From positions 1-12,856 of the forward strand of contig JAZRFV010000054.1 of NCBI GenBank assembly GCA_045643825.1: a stretch of DNA of 12,856 nucleotides. Reading direction: 5' to 3'. Under the pieces are notes generated by a model. It saw only the letters and a list, made by a program, of their open reading frames with translations, had not been told where the DNA came from and made no database searches. Origin of the DNA: Scatosoma sp045643825 (GTDB lineage Bacteria; Bacillota; Clostridia; Christensenellales; Borkfalkiaceae). The position numbers and the translations under genes were made by a program. This document shows, one piece after another, positions 5,601-12,400 of this stretch (positions are counted from its first letter, which is position 1; every line of letters starts with the position of its first letter).

Positions 5601-8600
5601 CCCTCGTCTCTTACACAAATTGACAGCTCCGCTTTCTATGGTTGTAGAAGATTGTACGACGTAACCAACCTTTCTTCCTTGAACGTGACCGCTTGCTTTG
5701 AAAACGCTTTGAGAATTTTCTCGAGCATCTCGGAAAGATCCTTGTATACCGTTACCACGGGTGGATTTACCCTTCTTCAAGCAACCGATAACGAGTGGTA
5801 TTTGACCAAATACGATAACACCAGCGAGGAGTTGGATTTGCCCTCTAACGTATATTCTTCCTCGCGTATAAAGTATGCGTTACCCTCGTATTTGTTCTTC
5901 AACAACACGACCATCAAATCGGTAAATATTTCCGCTGACGTAACGAAGATTTGCTCGCATGCGTTTAGCGATTGTGACAGTTTGACCGAAGTTACCGCGG
6001 ATAACACCTCTTCGTTTGAAGAAATTGCCGACGCAGCATTCTACAACACCTCGGTTTCCTCGGTGGAAATCCCTAACTCCACCGTAAGTATCGGCGCGGA
6101 GGCATTCGCTTACACCAACATCACGGAGGTTACCTTCCCCAGCACCCTCACCACCCTTGGTGAACGTGCATTCTATTATTGTTCGTCGCTGGAAGACGTA
6201 ACCTTTGAATCGGGCAGCAGCCTTGGATATATCCCCAATTCCGCCTTTGCAAACTGCGGAATCACGGATATCACAATCCCTGCTTCCGTAACCTATATCG
6301 ACGTTGCGGCGTTCTCGTCTTGCTATTCCTTGGATAGCGTATCGTTCGCCTCTGGCAGTCAGCTTACCCAAATTGCTGACTCGGCATTTGCTTACAGCGG
6401 TATTTCAGAAATTGAAATTCCTTCTTCCGTAATATATATAGGCGAAAGCGCGTTCTACTCCTCTTCGTTGGATAGCATATCCTTTAAAACGGGCAGCCAG
6501 CTTGCACAAATCGGCGCATCCGCATTTGGTTACACCGATATCTCGACGATTTCTATCCCTTCTTCGGTGACGGATATTGGCGGATATGCGTTCTACTCCT
6601 GCTCCTCGTTGACCAGCGTAAGCTTCGGGTATAGTCCTCGACTCCCCATGATTAGCGATTACGCTTTCGCTAATAGTGGCTTGACGAGCATCACCATCCC
6701 TGCATCCGTTTCCACCATCAATGGCTATGCGTTCTATAACTGTTCCAGTCTTGCGGACGTAAGCTTTGCTTCGGGCAGTCAGCTTACCCAAATCGGAAAT
6801 TCCGCATTTAAAAACTCTGGGGTTACGAGCATATCCTTCCCCTCTACGCTTACCACAATTGATAACTACGCATTTGAAAGCTGTTCCTCGTTGTCCAATA
6901 TTAGCTTTGCAACCTATGGTCAGCTTTCCTCTATCGGAAACTATGCATTCTCTTATACCGATATCGAGGCTTTGAGACTCCCTGCAAACCTTACCTACAT
7001 CGGCTCCTACGCATTCTCGTATTGCTACGACTTGACGTCGGTAACCGTTCGCAGTGATTTCTCCTCTTACTCCGATACGTTTGTCGGCAGCAGTAAAATC
7101 TTCGAAATCTACAACCTGGCAGGGCTCCCCCTTTCCATCGGTTCTTCGACGTATGGTTCAATTGCACTTAACGCAATCATTATCCACACGAATGCAAGCG
7201 CTGAAGCACTCCACGACGTTCAAATCGATGAACTCATGTTCAAAAAGAGCGATTCTAATTGGTTCTTGATGGGCTTGGCTGACGGATATAACCCCAGCGC
7301 ACTTGTTTTAGATAGCTTTACGTACAACAGCAAGAAGGTAAACTCCTTCGTCGTATACAAAAATGCGTTCAGCAATAATTACACCCTCACCTCGGTAACC
7401 ATTGGGGATGGCGTTCGTGAAATTATGGAAAACGCGTTCTATGACTGTGAAAACCTGGAAACGCTCACCTTCGACGAAGACGCTACCATTACGAAAATTG
7501 CAAACAACGCTTTTGCATATTGCTACGACGTTCAAAGCGTTATGTTCCCCGACTCCTTGTCGATGATTGGTGACAGCGCGTTCTACTCCTGCTCGTCCTT
7601 GGAAGTAGTATCTCTTCCCGACGACCTGACGCAAATCGGTTCCTACGCATTCTACAACTGTCTCAACCTTTACGACGTTATCAACTGGAGCGATCTTAAC
7701 ATAACGAAAGGTGGCACGGACTACGGCTACGTCGGTTGTTACGCGCTCGCGGTAAGATCCAGCGGTTCTCCCTTGACAACGAAAGAAGTAACGTCGAGCA
7801 CCGCATCTGCGAAGTTCGTTTCTTATAACAGCGTTTGGTATTTGATCCGTTTGAACCCCACCGTCGGCTATGGCGTCGTTGAAGTTCCTGAATTGGTTGT
7901 CAATGGCACCACTTATAATTACCAAATCTTCAAGCGTGCGTTGAATTCGCTTTCTCAATACTCCTACGTATTGTTGCCAAACACTATCTCCAAGATAGAC
8001 ACCGACGAGTTGTATACGTTGCGCTATTGTACGATTTATTTCAAGGGCACCGCTTCCAAGTGGTCGAACTTGAACACGAGCGGTTACAGCATGACCGTAT
8101 ACACCTATGCGGATTGTATCCACGAATCCGGAACGTATACCTGGATGTATGATGAAGACGGTAACGTTAGTACCTCCGTCGTAAACAAGGTGGCCTCCGT
8201 TACCTTACAGCCCACCTGTAAGGATACGGGTATCAAGACGTATACCTGTCCTTCTTGTGGTGAACAAGAAACGGAAACCTTACCTACCACCAACAACCAT
8301 CAGTTGGTAGACGACGTATGTACCGTTTGCGGGAAAGAGCTTGTTATTTTCGTAGTTACCAAGGACAACTTCGCTTCCTGCGAATTTATCACCAACAACT
8401 CTTCGTCCCCCTTCGCAATTAATGATTCTGGTGAAATTACCTCCCAGAACCATTCTGATAGCTCCTCCTCTACGATGACGATTACTGCTACGAGCAGTAT
8501 GAGCGTTACCTTCTCTTACAAGGTAAGCTCCGAGGAAAACTATGATATGTTTACCGCATACGTCAACTCAAGCAAAAAGTTCCAAATTTCCGGTACGAAT

Positions 8601-8753
8601 TCCTCCTACCAAGAAATCACGATTGAGTTATCCGCAGGCGACGTGCTTACGTTTACCTACTCGAAAGACAGTAGTGCGAACAGCGGAGACGACTGTGCAT
8701 ATATCAAGGATCTTTCCATAACCCTCATCGACATGGTGGAAGCTTCTTCGTAA
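2691..8753 (+). CDS. Giant type II membrane protein with about 50 BspA-type leucine-rich repeats
   Basis: A 2020-residue protein. ATG 2691 is preferred, with AAAGGTGAT upstream; GTG 2682, overlapping the previous stop codon, is an alternative. Residues 1-155 form a beta-rich soluble domain without a signal peptide. Residues 156-178 (FFLSLFSLIIVTLFLVLG region), preceded by basic KMGGHTHKSVLR, form a single transmembrane helix, implying N-inside/C-outside topology. From about 218 to 1755 there are roughly 50 hand-counted LRR_5/BspA units of the form 'IPxxVxxIGxxAFxxCSSLxxVx'. They are broken by short 'LPF.G/APF' islands and by three larger modules (about 984-1073, 1465-1560, 1659-1754) that share a 'NLSxLxI...W(Y/F)L' plan. 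Residues 1809-1880 are a Cys-rich module (C1809, C1843, C1853-x2-C1856, C1877-x2-C1880), possibly zinc-binding. Residues about 1885-2020 look like a beta-sandwich ending in 'SxxxSGDDCAYIKDLSI'. There is no LPxTG sorting signal, so the helix is the anchor. It is likely a surface adhesin or receptor; ligand unknown. Confidence 0.96.
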   Translation: MNEKIVSKGFYTHPVIPNFVAVKQYMVVRKGQENQLFFRFENPKNETLTAISFSVECYDIDGNVVKTEKIEHSSLKVKGRSCFVVNRPIVMEHAYADFQVTINSVNYGDYLYITHGNEVEVVYEKQDKSHEIDRVPYLHKMGGHTHKSVLRTLHAPGFFLSLFSLIIVTLFLVLGVKLYNFTRTEEIFSLDRVEYTFATKNRKTGPIIIVGTKSKAGHIIIPDKIEGHDVIAVHSKAFARSNVHTIEFKGEIEIQDSAFAKASNLQTVHIESTPLLGANAFAGCKKLTSVVIDRGLQTVEANAFDGCSALSTVSLPSTVFAVKDNAFANCTSLKTLTIPDSTTQIGRTILKNCSSLENFQTPFVGPDVEDIQTLDYFFGSDNDSSVKNLTVTKLDTIPSYMFEDDTNLETVEFSTPVTNIGAFAFSGCTELTTFEISPELTSIGASAFENCSSLESATIPNGVTYIPNNLFKGCTSMETLVLSNSLTQIGEAAFMNCSAITSLNIPSTVVYIGNNALSNCTGLTSLTLPFLGNTVQSIPRPLSHVIASGSSCSLQEFTLLSGYTLPNYAFESFTSLTKVTLPATITTIPINCFNNCRSLKEVNIPATVTSIGEYAFANCSSMQAVTIPEAVVNTGRYAFSGCSSLASAIFRNNATTIEDHAFAGCTSLTYLSLPTDITSLPQSVCEGCSALETIILPANVASIPTRAFYNCSALKSIVLPLSLTTIESSAFENCQSLPTFTFPSSVHTIGERAFSGCASLSTIEIPETITSISSHVFDNCSSLITMTAPFPSIYSYGTNFGYYFSGSGTPDSLKYVTISSVSGQSLPSYAFQNCAGVETFVLPDTLTTIGAKAFENCASLTSLVIPDNVTNLGYGALIGTTALESITLPYAGLTTSYSANGFKYLYYDTNTYSYQIPENLNTVTLTKATSIPSGSFSEMSSLRQVNFPNTLTSIGSNAFYYCTSLGEIVLPSSLTQIDSSAFYGCRRLYDVTNLSSLNVTACFENALRIFSSISERSLYTVTTGGFTLLQATDNEWYLTKYDNTSEELDLPSNVYSSSRIKYALPSYLFFNNTTIKSVNISADVTKICSHAFSDCDSLTEVTADNTSSFEEIADAAFYNTSVSSVEIPNSTVSIGAEAFAYTNITEVTFPSTLTTLGERAFYYCSSLEDVTFESGSSLGYIPNSAFANCGITDITIPASVTYIDVAAFSSCYSLDSVSFASGSQLTQIADSAFAYSGISEIEIPSSVIYIGESAFYSSSLDSISFKTGSQLAQIGASAFGYTDISTISIPSSVTDIGGYAFYSCSSLTSVSFGYSPRLPMISDYAFANSGLTSITIPASVSTINGYAFYNCSSLADVSFASGSQLTQIGNSAFKNSGVTSISFPSTLTTIDNYAFESCSSLSNISFATYGQLSSIGNYAFSYTDIEALRLPANLTYIGSYAFSYCYDLTSVTVRSDFSSYSDTFVGSSKIFEIYNLAGLPLSIGSSTYGSIALNAIIIHTNASAEALHDVQIDELMFKKSDSNWFLMGLADGYNPSALVLDSFTYNSKKVNSFVVYKNAFSNNYTLTSVTIGDGVREIMENAFYDCENLETLTFDEDATITKIANNAFAYCYDVQSVMFPDSLSMIGDSAFYSCSSLEVVSLPDDLTQIGSYAFYNCLNLYDVINWSDLNITKGGTDYGYVGCYALAVRSSGSPLTTKEVTSSTASAKFVSYNSVWYLIRLNPTVGYGVVEVPELVVNGTTYNYQIFKRALNSLSQYSYVLLPNTISKIDTDELYTLRYCTIYFKGTASKWSNLNTSGYSMTVYTYADCIHESGTYTWMYDEDGNVSTSVVNKVASVTLQPTCKDTGIKTYTCPSCGEQETETLPTTNNHQLVDDVCTVCGKELVIFVVTKDNFASCEFITNNSSSPFAINDSGEITSQNHSDSSSSTMTITATSSMSVTFSYKVSSEENYDMFTAYVNSSKKFQISGTNSSYQEITIELSAGDVLTFTYSKDSSANSGDDCAYIKDLSITLIDMVEASS
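6162..7004 (+). repeat. Six tandem 46-47-residue LRR supermodules inside the giant LRR protein
   Basis: The general 22-25-residue LRRs alternate here in strict pairs: a long unit (AFYxCSSLxxVSFASGSQLTQI type, 24-25 residues) followed by a short unit (AFxxSGITSIxIPSSVTxIG type, 22 residues). The 843 nt encode 281 residues, exactly five modules of 47 and one of 46. At DNA level GGCAGTCAGCTTACCCAAAT recurs exactly at 6354-6373 and 6774-6793, 420 nt apart, which equals three modules. This indicates growth by duplication of the pair rather than of single repeats, and a region prone to recombinational length change. Confidence 0.8.
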
Positions 8754-8787
8754 GCATTTACCCGAAATACTATCATCGGAGACGACA

Positions 8788-11700
8788 ATGTTAAAGTATA
8801 CAGAATTGTTAAACAACATGTCAGCAAAACAAAAAATATCCCTCATCACGGATATCCATCGCCTTGCTGACGAAGAATACGCAGAGCTCGGCATCCCCCA
8901 TGTGAAGATTGTGACCTTGGAGGAGTTGTTTGCCAAAGATGGTGACGGCCTCACGCCGTACACCTTGGCAAGATCGTGGAATCCCCACCTGATCACAAAC
9001 GTGACCAAGAATATTATCGAACGTACCTGCGAAGATGCAAACGTCATCATTATCCCCTCGCCGAAGATTAATCTCGGTGCAGAGGCGCAGCTTGCATTGT
9101 CCGAGGATCCCTTACTTTCCTCGCAAATCGCCATGGCGTTCCTTTCTGCGGTAGAACAATGTAAAAAAATCGGCATTATCCCCGATTTTTGCCTGACGAA
9201 AAAAGAGATCGCCAACATGGACCTTAAGCCCGATGCCAAGGCGTTGCACGATTTCTTCTACGAACCTTTCACTACCGTCCTGAAAAAGAGCAAAGCGCAG
9301 GCGGTAATCGGTTCGATTTCTAAAAACGAGGGAGACTACGAGGACTTCAACCGCACCCTTTTGAGGAATAAAGAACGCTACTTTACCCCCGAAACGGATA
9401 TGCTGTGCGTTTGTAAGACCTACGACGAAACCATCGCCGCTTTGGAAGAAGATTGTATTATCTTTAGCGGTGTTGAAATCGCCATTCAAAACGCTTACGA
9501 ACAATATCACACCATCTTATCGGCGATTGAAAAAGGCCGTGCGTCCATGTTGAATTTGGAAGAAGCGCTCGACCATAAAACCGCAATCAGCGACCAAACG
9601 TTGGATATCGCCGTAGAAAAGGTGCTCGACTTTGCTTTCCGCATTCAACAGCTTCACGAGGAAATGAATCCCCCTGCACCTACGCAGGAAGAAGTTCTCC
9701 CCGAGGCTTTGAACCAAGAAGACCTCACGGAATACGTAGCTAAACCGGTGGAAGAATCCCCCATTCCTACGGAGGAGGAACTCACGGAATACGTGGCCAA
9801 GCATACGGAAGAAACGGCGCCTATTGACAAGCCTATCGTGACCAAATCCGTAGACGACGAGGAATTGATTACCCTCGCGCTTACGAAATCCACCGTACTG
9901 CTTAAAAACAAGAATAACGCTCTTCCTTTAAAACCCAATCAACCCTTCGCCATCATCGGTGATGCGGCGTTGGTTACCCCCAAAGGCGCAACGGCGTCGT
10001 TTGCGGAATATTTCCTCGATTACGCACCGGAAAACTGTGTCGGTGTCGAGCGTGGGTACGAATTGTTTGAGGATAGAAGCGATACACTCATCCCCCCTGC
10101 CGTGGCTTTGGCGGAAAAGGCAAGCACCGTCTTCGTCTTCTTAAAGCCTCGCGAAAACGGCAACACGGCATATCCTTGCACAACCCTTCCTGCAAATCAA
10201 ACCGCGCTAATCAGCGCCCTTGCGAAGTGTAAATGTAAGATTATCGCCATCCTTGCCTCCGACATCAACGTGGACGTTACCTTCAGCGGAAACGTAGACA
10301 GCTTTTTGTTAGCTCCCATCACGGGTAAGTTGTCCGCGCAAGCCCTTGTGGATACTCTCTTTGGTAGGGCGACCGTAGGCGGGAAATTAACCATCTCCTT
10401 CTACACCTCCCCTAATAAGTTCCACAAGAAGCAACGCTTCTACAAGGATCACGGTAGAAATGAAATCAGTATTTTCAGCGGATATCGTTTCTACGATACG
10501 CAGGATATCTCCATCCACTACCCGTTTGGCTTCGGTTTGAAATACTCGCCGATCGAAATCTCGAACGTGTCTTGGACGTCCAACGGTCTTACCATGACCG
10601 TGGCAAACAAGGGCACGTATACGATTGACGAAACGATAGAGATTTACCTTGGGATGGAAGAATCGAAATTATTGCGTCCCAAGAAAGAGTTGAAGGCGTT
10701 CCACAGCCTGCATCTAAAAGCGGGTAAATCTGAACGAATTACCATTAAAACCATCGATTTCAAGACGTACGACAGCGCGTCCAAGGCGAAGGTGACCGAA
10801 AAAGGCAGTTATACCCTTCACATCGGTACGGCAGTCAACCAAATCAAAACCACCTTGCAGGTTGGTGTAAACGGAAAAGTCCTTACAGGACCTCAACCCA
10901 ACCTTTCCAAGTACTTGCAGTCGAAATCCAACATTATTTCAAATCAGTTTAGATTGGAGGCGAAACATAATAAAATGGTGAATTATAAGAACTTAAAAAA
11001 TGCAGGATTTATTTGTCTTGCCGTTGCAATTCTTGTAACGTTGATGTCCATAACCGCGAACGCACCCTTGATTCCTTTGATCATTGGCGCAGTAATCCTT
11101 CTCGGCTCCGTAGCCCTTTTGGTGGCTTCCCGCAACCTCAAGGCACGCGTAAAAATGGAAGAAGCGGCTCTTATCGAAAAGAATAAAAAACTCTTCGAGC
11201 ATGCGACAACCACCGCAAGCGATCAGCTTGAAAAACTCTTCTTGGCAGAATTTAAGTTTGACGTAACCGATTCTGCATTGTTTATGGAAGACGGCGAAGA
11301 GGTTTACACGGATTCCTCCAACGCAATGTTGAACGAAAACATGAGTTTTGCTTTGGCGGCAGCTGATTTCAGAAAATCCGCTGGTGAAAACGGTGTTGCT
11401 GTTGACGGCAACAGCGCGGCGAATTTGATTGCCGCATTCGCTTCCTCGAAGCTCCTTATCGCAAAAACCGCCGATGCGGAAACCTTTGACAGCTTTGTAA
11501 ATGCCGTTGCAAACTATTTCAACGCAAGCTTGTTTACCGAAACGATTACCGAGGCGCACAACCCCAACGATAGATTGTTGCGTGTAACCACCGAAGACGG
11601 CTCTTTGGTGTCCACCTCCGTATTGAGTGCGCTCATTTCCGCAAACGAAAAGCCTCAAACGATGCACATCATCTATTTGAAGAACTTGCAGGTGGCGAAG

Positions 11701-12300
11701 ATTTCGGATTATTTGATCCCTTACGTAAAATATTTCAGCAACCCTCACTCCAACGCAGAGGTTTCTCCGAAGGGCTCCGATGCAGTTTATACCATCCCCA
11801 ACAACGTTTGGTTTATCACCGACCTTGAAAAGGGAATGCTTGTGGAAAACGTACCTGCGTACATGTTAGAATGCGCAACCGTTCTCCCCGTGAAACATGC
11901 TATCGGCGAACCCATCGAACCCAAGACCGAGTTCGTACCCATTACCTTAACCGATTTCGAGTACTTGTCCGAAAGATGCAAGGCGAAATTCTCGCTCAAC
12001 GAAGACATTTGGAAGAAGATCGACGCTGTGGAAGCGTTCGCCTTCAAACATACTTCTTACAAGATCGGCAACAAGCTTTGGCTTCGTATTGAAAATTACC
12101 TTTCTACGTTGTTGTCTATGGATACGGAGTTACCCATTGCCATCGACAGCGCGCTTGCTTCCGTAATCCTTCCCACCCTTGCGGCATCGCTTGCAGGTAA
12201 ACTGGATAAGACGGACAAAACGCTTATCGAAGAAATCGAGCGTATCTTCGGCGAGGATAACGTACAAATTTCCCACGAAATGCTCGTTTCCAAAGCGTAA
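8788..12300 (+). CDS. Membrane-tethered GH3-fold pseudoenzyme fused to a degenerate AAA+ domain
   Basis: A 1170-residue protein; GGAG lies 6 nt before the ATG. Residues about 1-290 follow the GH3 barrel layout: 'TPYTLARSWNPHLI' near 56-69, 'SEDPLL' at 105-110 and 'IISKNEG-like' YNKVNG equivalent near 176-182. Where GH3 enzymes have the catalytic SDW aspartate, this protein reads VCKTYDE (208-214). An acidic linker (about 293-355) contains a tandem TEYVAK duplication. Residues 360-585 match the GH3 C-terminal domain (STVLLKNKNNALPL, GRATVGGKLTISF, SGYRFYDT, YPFGFGLKYS). Residues 590-695 match the Fn3-like domain (RPKKELKAF, LHLKAGKSERI). Two transmembrane helices (about 738-757, 760-780) form a hairpin; with no signal peptide both ends should be cytosolic. 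Residues about 820-1170 resemble McrB/MoxR-like AAA+ ATPases, but the Walker A position reads AKTADAETF and Walker B reads IIYLKN. It is probably a non-catalytic scaffold or binding protein acting at the inner membrane face with the LRR protein. Confidence 0.93.
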   Translation: MLKYTELLNNMSAKQKISLITDIHRLADEEYAELGIPHVKIVTLEELFAKDGDGLTPYTLARSWNPHLITNVTKNIIERTCEDANVIIIPSPKINLGAEAQLALSEDPLLSSQIAMAFLSAVEQCKKIGIIPDFCLTKKEIANMDLKPDAKALHDFFYEPFTTVLKKSKAQAVIGSISKNEGDYEDFNRTLLRNKERYFTPETDMLCVCKTYDETIAALEEDCIIFSGVEIAIQNAYEQYHTILSAIEKGRASMLNLEEALDHKTAISDQTLDIAVEKVLDFAFRIQQLHEEMNPPAPTQEEVLPEALNQEDLTEYVAKPVEESPIPTEEELTEYVAKHTEETAPIDKPIVTKSVDDEELITLALTKSTVLLKNKNNALPLKPNQPFAIIGDAALVTPKGATASFAEYFLDYAPENCVGVERGYELFEDRSDTLIPPAVALAEKASTVFVFLKPRENGNTAYPCTTLPANQTALISALAKCKCKIIAILASDINVDVTFSGNVDSFLLAPITGKLSAQALVDTLFGRATVGGKLTISFYTSPNKFHKKQRFYKDHGRNEISIFSGYRFYDTQDISIHYPFGFGLKYSPIEISNVSWTSNGLTMTVANKGTYTIDETIEIYLGMEESKLLRPKKELKAFHSLHLKAGKSERITIKTIDFKTYDSASKAKVTEKGSYTLHIGTAVNQIKTTLQVGVNGKVLTGPQPNLSKYLQSKSNIISNQFRLEAKHNKMVNYKNLKNAGFICLAVAILVTLMSITANAPLIPLIIGAVILLGSVALLVASRNLKARVKMEEAALIEKNKKLFEHATTTASDQLEKLFLAEFKFDVTDSALFMEDGEEVYTDSSNAMLNENMSFALAAADFRKSAGENGVAVDGNSAANLIAAFASSKLLIAKTADAETFDSFVNAVANYFNASLFTETITEAHNPNDRLLRVTTEDGSLVSTSVLSALISANEKPQTMHIIYLKNLQVAKISDYLIPYVKYFSNPHSNAEVSPKGSDAVYTIPNNVWFITDLEKGMLVENVPAYMLECATVLPVKHAIGEPIEPKTEFVPITLTDFEYLSERCKAKFSLNEDIWKKIDAVEAFAFKHTSYKIGNKLWLRIENYLSTLLSMDTELPIAIDSALASVILPTLAASLAGKLDKTDKTLIEEIERIFGEDNVQISHEMLVSKA
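9724..9837 (+). repeat. 57-nt tandem duplication in the linker of the GH3-fold protein
   Basis: CTCACGGAATACGT occurs exactly at 9724-9737 and 9781-9794, a 57-nt (19-residue) offset. The two copies encode LTEYVAKPVEESP and LTEYVAKHTEETA. The duplication lies in an acidic, Pro/Glu-rich linker between the two GH3 domains, where canonical GH3 proteins usually have a much shorter connection. Confidence 0.7.
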
Positions 12301-12311
12301 TTAACCAATAT

Positions 12312-12325
12312 ACCCCACCCAGGTA
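12312..12325 (+). repeat. ACCCCACCCAGGTA motif, copy 2 of 2
   Basis: An exact copy of 1740-1753, here 11 nt after the stop codon of the pseudo-GH3 gene and about 75 nt before the next start codon. The following bases (CGAGAATAAAC) continue the looser GTAYG...AATA pattern of the upstream half-sites. No good promoter could be identified between here and 12401, so whether the fourth gene has its own promoter is open. Confidence 0.4.
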
Positions 12326-12345
12326 CGAGAATAAACATCAAAAAC

Positions 12346-12384
12346 GCCTTTCCTACCCCTCTCACAAGGGGTATGGAAACAGGC
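12346..12384 (+). promoter_or_regulatory. Strong imperfect hairpin between the third and fourth genes
   Basis: GCCT-TTCC-TACCCCT (12346-12360) pairs with AGGGGTA-GGAA-AGGC (12367-12384) around the loop CTCACA, with a 1-nt and a 2-nt bulge, giving 15 bp in total. On the plus strand no T-run follows, so it is unlikely to be an intrinsic terminator for the operon; it ends 5 nt before the TTGGAG ribosome binding site of the next gene. It could attenuate transcription, protect an mRNA end, or adjust translation of the fourth gene. On the minus strand the stem is followed by GTTTTTG, so terminator activity in that direction is possible. Confidence 0.5.
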
Positions 12385-12400
12385 AATTTGGAGTAATTTT

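Noticed and set aside
4350..8123. Long antisense frames (for example 4350-4931 and 7308-8123, minus strand)
   Set aside because: They are shadows kept open by the repetitive codon pattern of the LRR gene; Arg/Gly/Val-rich translations without ribosome binding sites or domains.
8700..8753. C-terminal cell-wall sorting signal in the LRR protein
   Set aside because: The end has no LPxTG-like motif, hydrophobic stretch or basic tail; anchoring is better explained by the N-terminal helix.
8754..8787. Terminator between the LRR gene and the pseudo-GH3 gene
   Set aside because: The 34-nt gap contains no stem-loop or T-run, supporting a single transcript.
10993..11748. 251-codon antisense frame
   Set aside because: Opposite the transmembrane and AAA-like region of the pseudo-GH3 gene; no ribosome binding site and no recognisable features.
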